A stretch of DNA of 38,998 bases from Actinomadura sp. KC216 (GTDB lineage Bacteria; Actinomycetota; Actinomycetes; Streptosporangiales; Streptosporangiaceae). The stretch is from positions 1 through 38,998 of the forward strand of contig NZ_SMJX01000048.1 in assembly GCF_004348535.1 (NCBI RefSeq). The letters are read 5' to 3'. Shown one piece after another: positions 1-7,251 of the stretch (position 1 is the first letter of the stretch; every line of letters begins with the position of its first letter). The translations under genes and the position numbers were made by a program. The notes beneath the pieces were generated by a model. The model searched no databases. It was not told the origin of the DNA and saw only the letters and a list, made by a program, of their open reading frames with translations.

Positions 1-60
1 CCCCATCACAATCGCAACAACACCGAAACACCCCGCAAGCCGACCTCCCGCCAACCACTA

Positions 61-356
61 GGCCGACACCCTGGTCACCCGGTTCACCGGCCACTGAAGC
101 GATCCGCCACGGAGGTGCCAGCACTTACGCCGAAGGAGCCCTCAAACCGCCATGGCCGCATGACCAGCCAGACCGACACTCGGCCACTAGCCACCAGCCA
201 CCGAAGTAATCCGCGGCGACCGCGTCCGGCACCTACACCGAAGCGGCCGCAAATCGGCCCTGCTGTTAGATCATCAGGCCGACACCCTGGTTGTCTGGTT
301 CACCGGCCATTGAAGCCATCCGCCACGGAAGCGTCGGCACTTACGCCGAAGGAGCT
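61..356. repeat. Degenerate tandem repeat, three ~75-bp copies at ~110-bp spacing
   Basis: Three related blocks begin at about 61, 171 and 277. Each starts with a variant of GGCCGACACC and ends with a variant of CACTTACGCCGAAGGAG. Copies 1 and 3 are close to each other; copy 2 is more diverged. The spacing is 110 then 106 bp. No copy has terminal inverted repeats or a clear reading frame, so it looks like decayed duplicated DNA. The third copy ends in an AAGGAG that could serve as a ribosome binding site for the ATG at 361. Confidence 0.6.
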
Positions 357-360
357 CGTG

Positions 361-650
361 ATGGCGTACCTGGACGATCGCGGTGCGCTGAGGTGGCACC
401 TGTGGCGCGACCTGGTTGAAGCCATCGGACTATCCGGCTCCCGGTGCCGTTCGGTCTTCGTGGGCCGCGGCCCCGCCCAGCCTGGAGCGGAAGGGGCCGG
501 CCAGGTCGGCATCGCAGCTGTGCTGAACACGACTGGGTCCACGAACTCGAGGACGGTGGACTCGGCATGGGCTCTGGCATCGGGATCCGGTATGTCCGCG
601 CCGAGATCGCCGACGAACTTTTGGGAAACCTCGGGTTACAAAGACGATGA
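361..650 (+). pseudogene. Possible frameshifted small gene, function unknown
   Basis: An ATG at 361 preceded by AAGGAG opens a frame starting MAYLDDRGALRWHLWRDLVEA with coding-like third positions up to about 440. Coding-like codon use then moves to another frame, where the segment ending at 650 reads HDWVHELEDGG and YVRAEIADELLGNL. This suggests one small gene of about 95 codons broken by a frameshift near 440-500. I do not recognise the family. The alternative is that the first frame simply runs on to 750; its codon use after 450 looks non-coding. Confidence 0.3.
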
Positions 651-860
651 CATTTCCCGCGATGAGGGCAACCATGGCTTCGTCCCAGCATCGATTGCAT
701 GGGCGGTGGGCGACGGGCGCGAGATGAGGTTTGTCCTGGATTGTGCGTAGCTGATAGTCGCGGGTGCCTTGGGTGGCTGAACGGATGGGTTACTGGGTAG
801 ATAGTCGAACGTGTCTGGAGGGCTGGTTGATCGACGGGCTCGGACGTCGGGTTGGCTGGT
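651..860. other. No gene seen
   Basis: This stretch between the possible remnant and the next small gene shows no frame with convincing codon bias, and I see no RNA gene, clear terminator or operator in it. It presumably carries the promoter for the 861-1864 pair. Confidence 0.4.
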
Positions 861-1175
861 ATGGGCAGCAGAGACCGCGCGCTGCCGCTGAAAGCGCGCG
901 GGAGTCGGCGGACGGCCGGTGTCCGCGACGGTGAGCTGCCGGACGGTCCCGCGGAGCACAAGCGTGAGACCGAGGAGTACGCGCGTCAGGCGATGGTCTC
1001 CTCGGCGCGAGCGCACGACCGGGCGGCGATCCTGCTGGAGCGGATGGCCACGGCCGATCCGGAGGAGGCCGAGCTGCATCTGCAGTCGGCCGCCCGGCAC
1101 CGCAGGTGGGCGGAGAACGACCGGAAACTAGCGGAACAGTACGCGACCCGAAGCGGAGATCCGGACGGTCTGTGA
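861..1175 (+). CDS. Small hydrophilic hypothetical protein
   Basis: About 104 residues from the ATG at 861; a TTG at 852 is an alternative and neither has a good Shine-Dalgarno. The protein is charged and predicted helical, with a C-terminal half rich in Ala, Glu, Arg and His (ARAHDRAAILLERMA, then HLQSAARHRRWAEND). Short proteins of this composition are common and uncharacterised in actinomycetes. No catalytic motif, signal peptide or membrane segment is visible. It lies 41 bp upstream of the next gene in the same direction, so the two probably form a transcription unit. Function unknown. Confidence 0.55.
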   Translation: MGSRDRALPLKARGSRRTAGVRDGELPDGPAEHKRETEEYARQAMVSSARAHDRAAILLERMATADPEEAELHLQSAARHRRWAENDRKLAEQYATRSGDPDGL

Positions 1176-1216
1176 TTGCCTGAGTGGCGCTGGAGCCCCT
1201 AGCAGGAGGACGGAGC

Positions 1217-1864
1217 ATGGACGTCGATCGGCAAACATTGGACACGGCCCGTCGTTCGTTGCATGGAGTGGCTGAGCTGGTGCTCGCCGGGCCACAGTAC
1301 CGGCAGAGCGGAACGATTCGGCTGAGGATCCTTCAGGGTGGGTTCGGCACCGTCCAAGACCCTCACCTGCGGGTGAACGGGACAGAGCTCGTGGCCGGTG
1401 AACGGGAGATCCCGTTGAACGGCACCACCTGCAGAGAACTCGCCGCGGCGGCGGGCATCGATGCCGGTGGCGTCGAGGACCTCTATGAGGGGGGCAGCGG
1501 TGTCGAACTGGACGACACCCTTGGTGTCGATGCGCAGGCGGCGCAGTACATCGAAGAATGTTTCCATCGAGGTCATGAGGCTCTTTCCAGATTTGCACCC
1601 AATTCCATGCCAGTGCTTTGGCCTGAACATTTCGACGTGGGAATAAGCCTCGACGAGGTCAACTACGGCATAAGCCTGGGTGATGACTACTTGGACGAGC
1701 CCTATGCGTATGCTGGGCCGTGGAAGCCGCGCCACGGGTCTTTCTGGAACGCCCCGTTCGGGGCTGCGCGACCGATGCGCCTGCTCCCCGAGCCCACTGC
1801 CCTGCATGACTTCTATGTGGAAGCCAAGGACCAGGCCGCAGCAGACAACCCGCACCACTCCTGA
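1217..1864 (+). CDS. Conserved hypothetical actinobacterial protein
   Basis: A 215-residue soluble protein from the ATG at 1217, chosen because AGGAGG lies at 1204-1209 with good spacing. The middle is acidic and the C-terminal half carries an aromatic/acidic stretch (WPEHFDVGIS, DEVNYGISLGDDYLDEPYAY, then WNAPFG) that I recognise as typical of a widespread uncharacterised actinobacterial family. There is no signal peptide or membrane helix. The conserved Trp, His, Asp and Tyr cluster could form a ligand pocket, but no activity can be assigned. It probably shares a transcript with the small gene upstream. Confidence 0.75.
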   Translation: MDVDRQTLDTARRSLHGVAELVLAGPQYRQSGTIRLRILQGGFGTVQDPHLRVNGTELVAGEREIPLNGTTCRELAAAAGIDAGGVEDLYEGGSGVELDDTLGVDAQAAQYIEECFHRGHEALSRFAPNSMPVLWPEHFDVGISLDEVNYGISLGDDYLDEPYAYAGPWKPRHGSFWNAPFGAARPMRLLPEPTALHDFYVEAKDQAAADNPHHS

Positions 1865-3265
1865 ACGGTCACCTTCATCTGTTCGTGTCCGCAATGCACA
1901 GCAATCTGTCTGTCCTGGGCGGGCCAGAGCGGTTGAGCTCGGCGCGGGTGACGGTGCCCGTGACGGTGTGACGCCAGAGGTGGAGGCCCAAGGAAGGCGG
2001 GACTTTGCTGGGAGGCATAGGCCAAGCCGTAGCAGCTGACTCCGTCCCCTCCTGGGGCTCCACGGCGAGTGGGGCTTGCCGCGGGGCTGGGCATGGGTTC
2101 CTCCCCTGCCATGGGTGATCCAGGTGGTGTCACACGCTCGTAGCGACGACGTACAGCTGACAGGGATCGGGCCGCCCTCCCTGGACAGTCTCTTCGTAGC
2201 GTGGTTTGCCGGACGTCCCACGAAACCGCCTCCCTTCTTAACCCGTGCTCCACACGCCCCCAATGCGCAGCCAATTTGCGGTGGTGTTCAGACAAGGACA
2301 CCCACCACGCCCGTACTTTCGACACTGGCGGCAGGCGGCTGCGCGCCTCAGCCGTCTGCCAACGACCACACCCGGCCACACGCCGCTGCAAGCCCTGTTC
2401 GGCACGCTCGCCGAGCACGGCCGTTCGCCTCTACAAGGGCGTCGCAAGCCGTCGCGATGGCGTTGGGGGCGATCGTGTCTGTGGCGGTAGCCCAGGCGGT
2501 GGTGCGCTTGGCAAGGCGACCGAGGCATCAGCGGAGGGACGGCGGGGTGCGGTGTGCGCAGGACCGGCGTTGGAGTCGGTGGGCGCGGCTGCAGATGTCG
2601 CGGCGGTCGAGGCAGTGCACCCCGGGGCGGATGGCCGAGGTATGGCGAACGAGCCGTGAAACGAGCTGTGGTGCGTACAGGACTGGCGCCGGAGCGGGCA
2701 GAACGGCTGCGGATTTGGCGCTCGCGTTCGGGGCGGTGCTCGCTGCGGCGTATGGCCGGTATCGGCGGTTGGCGTATTGGTGTGTGCGGCGGTGGTGTGC
2801 TCGTGGCCTTGGTCCTTCATTGTGACGTGAGTGGCCTGGGTCTCGGTGAGTGGTGAGGTGGGCGAAGCGGTCACGACCGGCAGGAAGACCGGTGGATGAC
2901 GTCGCCGCCGATGGAGTGGATCAGCAGGCCGACCACCGTGAGCACGGCGCCCGAAGGGTTCGTCGGCTCGTGGCCCACTACGCAGCAGCCCCCAGCACCG
3001 CCGCGACCTCCGCCCGCGGCGCCCGCCACGCGGGGCAGCAGCGTCGCGGTCGGCGCGGTCGGCTGATCGCTGGGTTGGTTGTGGGCGTGGCTTGTGGGTG
3101 GCGTCCTTGGTCGTTGGCCTCGGGTCGTGGGTGTTCTGTCAGCTGTGGTGCGGGGTTGAGTTATTCATTTGTGGTGTTGGTCTTCGGGTGTGGCATCTCG
3201 GCTGGGGTGTGTCGGGCGGTTGTGAGGTAGCTCATGCTGTGGGAGGCGTGAGGGCTTACGGGACG
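1865..3265. other. 1.4-kb stretch with no convincing gene
   Basis: Both strands have long open frames here, but they overlap each other, have poor codon bias, are Arg/Pro/Gly-rich and resemble no family I know. One short minus-strand frame (1875-2063, 62 codons, containing LHLWRHTVTGTVTRAEL) is the most protein-like and might be a remnant. Base composition becomes G/T-rich on the plus strand after about 3060. I see no tRNA, insertion-sequence end or CRISPR repeat. It may be decayed DNA. Confidence 0.4.
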
Positions 3266-3289
3266 TACGGAGTGAGAACTCACTCCGTA
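3266..3289. promoter_or_regulatory. Perfect 24-bp palindromic operator (TetR-type)
   Basis: Arms TACGGAGTGAG and CTCACTCCGTA are exact inverted repeats of 11 bp around a central AA. The core GAGTGAG-AA-CTCACTC resembles operators bound by TetR-family repressors (established for the family in general; the specific protein is unknown). It lies about 55-80 bp before the cobalamin riboswitch, so it may control transcription of the btu operon. No regulator gene is adjacent. Confidence 0.65.
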
Positions 3290-3344
3290 TAGGCGGGAAG
3301 TGAACTATCCCGCTACGAGCAGGACGAATCCGGATTCAGCGGCT

Positions 3345-3475
3345 GATACCGTTGCGTTGCTGCGCGCGAAGGAGCGAAATCCGGTGTGAATCCGGTGCTG
3401 TCCCGCAACTGTGGTGCCCCGAAAAGGGCCGAGCCAGGTCGCCTCACCGCGCGCCGACGATTTTCGACCTCGTGG
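3345..3475 (+). ncRNA. Cobalamin riboswitch (B12 element)
   Basis: Conserved B12-aptamer boxes are present in order: a purine-rich entry near 3370, CCGGTGTGAATCCGG at 3381-3395, the core CCCGCAACTGT at 3402-3412, and GAGCCAGGTCGCCT at 3431-3444. The element sits in the leader of btuF, 50-60 bp before its ribosome binding site. By the known mechanism, adenosylcobalamin binding would reduce expression, probably by occluding translation initiation since no obvious intrinsic terminator follows. The ends given are approximate. Confidence 0.9.
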
Positions 3476-3528
3476 AAGGGCGATCCGTCATGAGCGGGCC
3501 GCGGCTTCCCTGCATCCAGGAGGCTTCA

Positions 3529-4443
3529 GTGAGACCCGTACGTTCCCTCGTCGTGGTGATGGCGGCCTGCGCCGTCATGCTCGCCGGTGCCTGTGGCGGC
3601 GACGACGGCGACAGCAAGACGTCAGGCGCGAAGACCGTCACCGTTCAGGCGGCCAACGGCGCGGTGAAGGTCCCGGCCGATCCGAAGCGGATCGTGTCGC
3701 TCTCCCCCACGCACACCGAGACGCTGTTCGCGATCGGCGCCGGGCCGCAGGTCGTGGCGGTGGACGACTACTCGAACTTCCCGGCGAACGCGCCCCGCAC
3801 GAAGCTGTCCGGCTTCAAGCCGAACGCAGAGGCGATCATCGCGTACAAGCCCGACCTCGTCGTCCTGTCCGATGACCTGAACGGCATCGTGAAGGCGCTG
3901 GAGAAGGTCAAGGTCCCCGTCCTGCTGGAGCCCGCGGCGACCAAGCTGGACGAGGCGTACGACGAGATCAACGACCTCGGGCTGGCGACCGGGCATGCCG
4001 AGGAGGCGAAGAAGGTCGTCGACGGCATGCGGGCCGAGATAGCGAAGACCGTCGCGGCGTCGTCCAAGGCGAAGGGGCTCACGTACTACCACGAGCTCGA
4101 CAACCAGTTTCACAGCGTGACGTCCAAGACCTTCGTCGGCCAGGTGTACGGGATGTTCGGCCTCCGCAACATCGCGGACGCGGCGGACAAGGCGTCCGGC
4201 GGGTACCCGCAGCTGTCCCGCGAGTACCTCCTCAAGCAGGACCCGGATCTGATCTTCCTGGCCGACACCAAGTGCTGCGGGCAGAACGCCGCCGCGGTCG
4301 CGAAGCGGCCCGGCTGGCCGGAACTGGACGCGGTCAAGAACAACGGCGTGGTCGAACTCGACGACGACGTCGCCTCCCGGTGGGGTCCGCGCCTGCCCGA
4401 GTTCGCGAAGGCGATCGGCGACGCGGTGCAGAAGGTCCAGTGA
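3529..4443 (+). CDS. btuF: Cobalamin ABC transporter substrate-binding lipoprotein
   Basis: Binds vitamin B12/corrinoids outside the membrane and delivers them to the BtuCD importer. The GTG at 3529 is chosen because AGGAGG lies just upstream and the resulting 304-residue protein starts with a lipoprotein signal (MRPVRSLVVVMAACAVM, then LAGAC as a somewhat relaxed lipobox). The periplasmic-binding fold of the BtuF/FhuD class begins near residue 54 (RIVSLSPTHTETLFAIGAG) and continues with YKPDLVVLSDD. It is the first gene of btuFCD-cbiZ, 25 bp before btuC. A siderophore-binding role would be the alternative from sequence alone, but the upstream cobalamin riboswitch and the downstream cbiZ argue for B12. 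Confidence 0.9.
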   Translation: MRPVRSLVVVMAACAVMLAGACGGDDGDSKTSGAKTVTVQAANGAVKVPADPKRIVSLSPTHTETLFAIGAGPQVVAVDDYSNFPANAPRTKLSGFKPNAEAIIAYKPDLVVLSDDLNGIVKALEKVKVPVLLEPAATKLDEAYDEINDLGLATGHAEEAKKVVDGMRAEIAKTVAASSKAKGLTYYHELDNQFHSVTSKTFVGQVYGMFGLRNIADAADKASGGYPQLSREYLLKQDPDLIFLADTKCCGQNAAAVAKRPGWPELDAVKNNGVVELDDDVASRWGPRLPEFAKAIGDAVQKVQ

Positions 4444-4468
4444 TCACTGCCCTGATGGGCGTCCGCTC

Positions 4469-5566
4469 GTGAGCCGTCAGCGCGGGCGGGTGTCCTCGAT
4501 CTTGCGGGGCTCGGTGCCGCGACAGGCGGCGGGGCAGGCGCGGTTGCGGGCGCTGCCGCTCGGGGTGGCGGTGGTGCTGCTGGCGGCGACCCTGCTGACC
4601 GGGGTGCTGGTCGGGTCGGCGGGGCTGCCCGTCGCCGGGGTGCTGAAGGCGCTGGCCGACAGGCTGCCGTTCGTGGACGTCGACTCCGGGCTCGCCGTGA
4701 TCGACGAGAACGTGCTGTTCGAGCTGCGGGTGCCGAGGGCGCTGATGGCGGCGCTGGTTGGCGGGATGCTCGCGCTGGCGGGGGCCGGGTATCAGGGGGT
4801 GTTCCGCAATCCGCTCGCCGACCCGTATCTGCTGGGCGCGGCGGGCGGCGCCGGGGTCGGGGCGACGTTGGTGATCGCGCTGGTTCCGGGCGATCCGGGG
4901 TACGGGGTGCCGCTGGCGGCGTTCGTGGGCGCGATCTGCGGGGTGTTCATGGCGTACGCGCTCGGCAACACGGCGGGGCGCGGAAACGGGAACGGGATGG
5001 CGACGCTGGTGCTGGCGGGGGTCGCGGTGTCGACGTTCCTCTCGGCGGTGCAGACGTTCGTCCAGCAGTTGAAGGCGGAGGAGCTGCAGCGGATCTTCTC
5101 GTGGATCCTCGGCGGCGTCGGGTCGGCGGACTGGCATCAGCTCGCCCTGGTCGCGCCCTACGCGCTGGTGTCGACCGTGGTGCTGCTGGTGCACGGGCGG
5201 CTGCTGGACGTGCTGAGCGTCGGCGACGAGGAGGCGGCGGCGCTGGGCCTGTCGGCGGCGCGGGTGCGGCTGACGGTGCTGATGGCGGCGTCGCTGGCGA
5301 CGGCGTGCGCGGTCGCGGTGAGCGGGCTGATCGGGTTCGTCGGGATCGTGGTGCCGCATATCGTGCGGCGGCTGGCGGGCGGGTCGTACCGGATCGTGCT
5401 GCCGCTGTCGCTGCTCGGCGGCGCGGCGTTCCTGGGGCTCGCGGACCTGGTGGCGCGGACGGCGATCAAGCCCGGCGAGATCCCGCTCGGCGTCGTGACG
5501 GCGTTCGTCGGCGGGCCGTTCTTCGTCGCCGTGCTCCGCGCCAGCCGCAGGCAGGTGGACACGTGA
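4469..5566 (+). CDS. btuC: Cobalamin ABC transporter permease (FecCD family)
   Basis: A 365-residue integral membrane permease of the BtuC/FecCD family, with a basic N-terminus and about ten hydrophobic segments. Recognisable family stretches include FELRVPRALMAALVGGMLALAGAGYQGVFRNPLADP (paraphrased by position, roughly residues 85-120) and GFVGIVVPHIVRR near residue 290, the region that contacts the ATPase. The GTG at 4469 is used. Its stop overlaps the start of btuD in a GTGA (5563-5566), implying translational coupling. It forms the membrane channel of the riboswitch-controlled B12 importer. Confidence 0.92.
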   Translation: MSRQRGRVSSILRGSVPRQAAGQARLRALPLGVAVVLLAATLLTGVLVGSAGLPVAGVLKALADRLPFVDVDSGLAVIDENVLFELRVPRALMAALVGGMLALAGAGYQGVFRNPLADPYLLGAAGGAGVGATLVIALVPGDPGYGVPLAAFVGAICGVFMAYALGNTAGRGNGNGMATLVLAGVAVSTFLSAVQTFVQQLKAEELQRIFSWILGGVGSADWHQLALVAPYALVSTVVLLVHGRLLDVLSVGDEEAAALGLSAARVRLTVLMAASLATACAVAVSGLIGFVGIVVPHIVRRLAGGSYRIVLPLSLLGGAAFLGLADLVARTAIKPGEIPLGVVTAFVGGPFFVAVLRASRRQVDT

Positions 5567-6423
5567 CGATCGAGATCCGGGGGCTGGACGTCGCGCTCGG
5601 CGACCGCGCGGTGCTGAAGGACGTGTCGCTGGACGTCCCGGCGGGGTCGTGGACGGCCGTCATCGGGCCGAACGGGGCCGGGAAGTCGACGCTGCTGCGC
5701 GCCGTCCTGGGCCTGGTGCCGTCCAGGGGCGGCATCACGCTGGCCGGTTCGGACGTGGCGGCGCTGAAGCCGAGGCAGCGGGCGCGGCTGATCGCCTACG
5801 CGCCGCAGAGCCCGAGCATCCCGGCCGGGATGACCGTCTTCGACTACACGCTTCTCGGACGTTCCCCCTACATCCCGCATCTCGGACGGGAGAGCGCCCG
5901 CGACCGGGCCATCACGGCCGACGTCCTCGACCGGCTGGATCTCACCGGGTTCGCGTCCCGCCCGCTGGACAATCTCTCGGGCGGTGAGCGGCAGCGGGCG
6001 GTGCTGGCGCGGGCGCTGGCGCAGCAGACGTCGGTGCTGCTGCTGGACGAGCCGACCACCGCCCTCGACATCGGCCACCAGCAGCAGGTGATGGAGCTGG
6101 TCGACCAGCTGAGGCTCTCCGACGAGCTGACCGTGGTGACGACGATCCACGACCTGACGCTGGCGGGGCAGTACGCCGACGACCTCGTCCTCCTCTCGGG
6201 CGGGCGGGTCGCCGCGGCGGGTCCGCCCGCGCAGGTCCTCACCCGCGCCGCCGTCGAGGAGCATTTCGACGCGCGGGTGCACGTCGGTCCCGGCCCCGGC
6301 GGGCGGCCGATCCTGTCGCTGGAGCGGCCGACGGGACGGTCGGCGGAACGGTCGTCGGGATGGCCGGCGGACGGCGAGCGGGACGGTCGTCAGAAGGGGC
6401 AGGGGACCGTCCGTGAAGGTTGA
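5563..6423 (+). CDS. btuD: Cobalamin ABC transporter ATP-binding protein
   Basis: A 286-residue ABC ATPase that powers the BtuC permease. Walker A is GPNGAGKST (about residues 36-44), the signature is LSGGERQR, Walker B is LLLDEPTTALD, and the switch histidine follows in TTIHDLTLAGQYAD. The start is the GTG overlapping the btuC stop by four bases. After the ATPase domain there is a C-terminal tail of about 35 residues rich in Arg, Gly and Ser that looks disordered. The last bases overlap the cbiZ start by 11 bp, so the four genes are tightly coupled. Confidence 0.92.
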   Translation: MTIEIRGLDVALGDRAVLKDVSLDVPAGSWTAVIGPNGAGKSTLLRAVLGLVPSRGGITLAGSDVAALKPRQRARLIAYAPQSPSIPAGMTVFDYTLLGRSPYIPHLGRESARDRAITADVLDRLDLTGFASRPLDNLSGGERQRAVLARALAQQTSVLLLDEPTTALDIGHQQQVMELVDQLRLSDELTVVTTIHDLTLAGQYADDLVLLSGGRVAAAGPPAQVLTRAAVEEHFDARVHVGPGPGGRPILSLERPTGRSAERSSGWPADGERDGRQKGQGTVREG

Positions 6424-7144
6424 GATGACGTGGCGGGTGGAGGGCGGGAAGCGGCTCGCGTCCACGGTGTGGCGGGCCGGCGACGGGCATCGGATGATCT
6501 CGTCGGCGATGCTCGGCGGCGGGATCGGCCCGGCCCGCTGGGTGCTGAACGCGCAGGTCCCGGGCGCCTACTCGCGGATGGACCCGGTCGTCCATCTGGA
6601 GGAGCTCGCCGGGTCGCACGGCCTGGACGGCCCGGGTGTCGGCATGCTCACGGCGGCGTCGGTGTCCCGTACGAAGCGGGCGGACGACGAGGGTGTGAGC
6701 GTGTCCGCGACGGTCGGGCTGCGCGTCCCGACGTGGGCCGCCGCGCCCGCCGGGACCGTCGACCCCGAGCTCGCGCCGATGCTCCTGGACGGGGCGACGC
6801 CTCCCCGGCCGCCGCTGCGGGCGAGCGGTGAGTCGCCGTCGCCGTGGACGCCCGGGACCGTCAACATCGTCGTCGCCGTTCCGGTGCCGTTGAACGACGG
6901 GGCGCTGGTGAACGCGGTCGTCACCGCCACCGAGGCCAAGACGCAGGCTCTTCTCGAAGCGGGATATCCGTGCACGGGCACCGCGTCCGACGTCATCTGC
7001 GTCGCCGCCACGACCGGCGGCGGGGCGGAAGAGCCGTTCGCGGGGCCGCGTTCCACGTGGGGCGCGAGGATCGCCCGCGCCGTGCACGCAGCCGTCCATG
7101 CCGGGGCGCTCGACTATGCCGCCTTCCTGGAGGCGCGCAGATAG
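6413..7144 (+). CDS. cbiZ: Adenosylcobinamide amidohydrolase
   Basis: Cleaves the aminopropanol side chain from adenosylcobinamide to give adenosylcobyric acid, letting the cell salvage imported incomplete corrinoids. The 243-residue protein starts at a GTG overlapping btuD. CbiZ-family features include RMISSAMLGGGIG, the segment GVGMLTAASVSRT, VNIVVAVPVPLNDGALVNAV and EAKTQALLEAGYPCTGTASD. CbiZ occurring next to corrinoid ABC transporters is an established pattern. Position in a riboswitch-controlled operon supports the call. It is the last gene before a strong hairpin. Confidence 0.88.
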   Translation: MKVEMTWRVEGGKRLASTVWRAGDGHRMISSAMLGGGIGPARWVLNAQVPGAYSRMDPVVHLEELAGSHGLDGPGVGMLTAASVSRTKRADDEGVSVSATVGLRVPTWAAAPAGTVDPELAPMLLDGATPPRPPLRASGESPSPWTPGTVNIVVAVPVPLNDGALVNAVVTATEAKTQALLEAGYPCTGTASDVICVAATTGGGAEEPFAGPRSTWGARIARAVHAAVHAGALDYAAFLEARR

Positions 7145-7147
7145 GTA

Positions 7148-7185
7148 CCGGCCGCCGTACCACCCCGGTGCGATACGGCGGCCGG
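7148..7185 (+). terminator. Hairpin terminator after cbiZ
   Basis: A perfect 12-bp stem (CCGGCCGCCGTA at 7148-7159 with TACGGCGGCCGG at 7174-7185) around a 14-nt loop begins three bases after the cbiZ stop. There is only a short TT after the stem, as is usual in high-GC actinomycetes. It would also face the end of the convergent coiled-coil gene. Confidence 0.75.
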
Positions 7186-7251
7186 TTCAGGGCCAGTGCA
7201 GTGTGGGGTAGGGCCTCACCTCCTAGCTGTTCAACGTCCTGCCAGCGAAGG

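Noticed and set aside
1..356. The tandem repeat as a CRISPR array
   Set aside because: Copies are about 75 bp, degenerate and few, with no short exact repeat and no cas genes in the window.
2076..2825. Overlapping plus-strand open frames of 100-250 codons in the gene-poor stretch
   Set aside because: They overlap in several frames, lack ribosome binding sites and have non-coding codon use; I describe the stretch instead.
3352..3528. An upstream in-frame start that would make btuF 59 residues longer
   Set aside because: It would translate through the cobalamin riboswitch and bury the lipoprotein signal; the GTG at 3529 has AGGAGG and a proper signal sequence.
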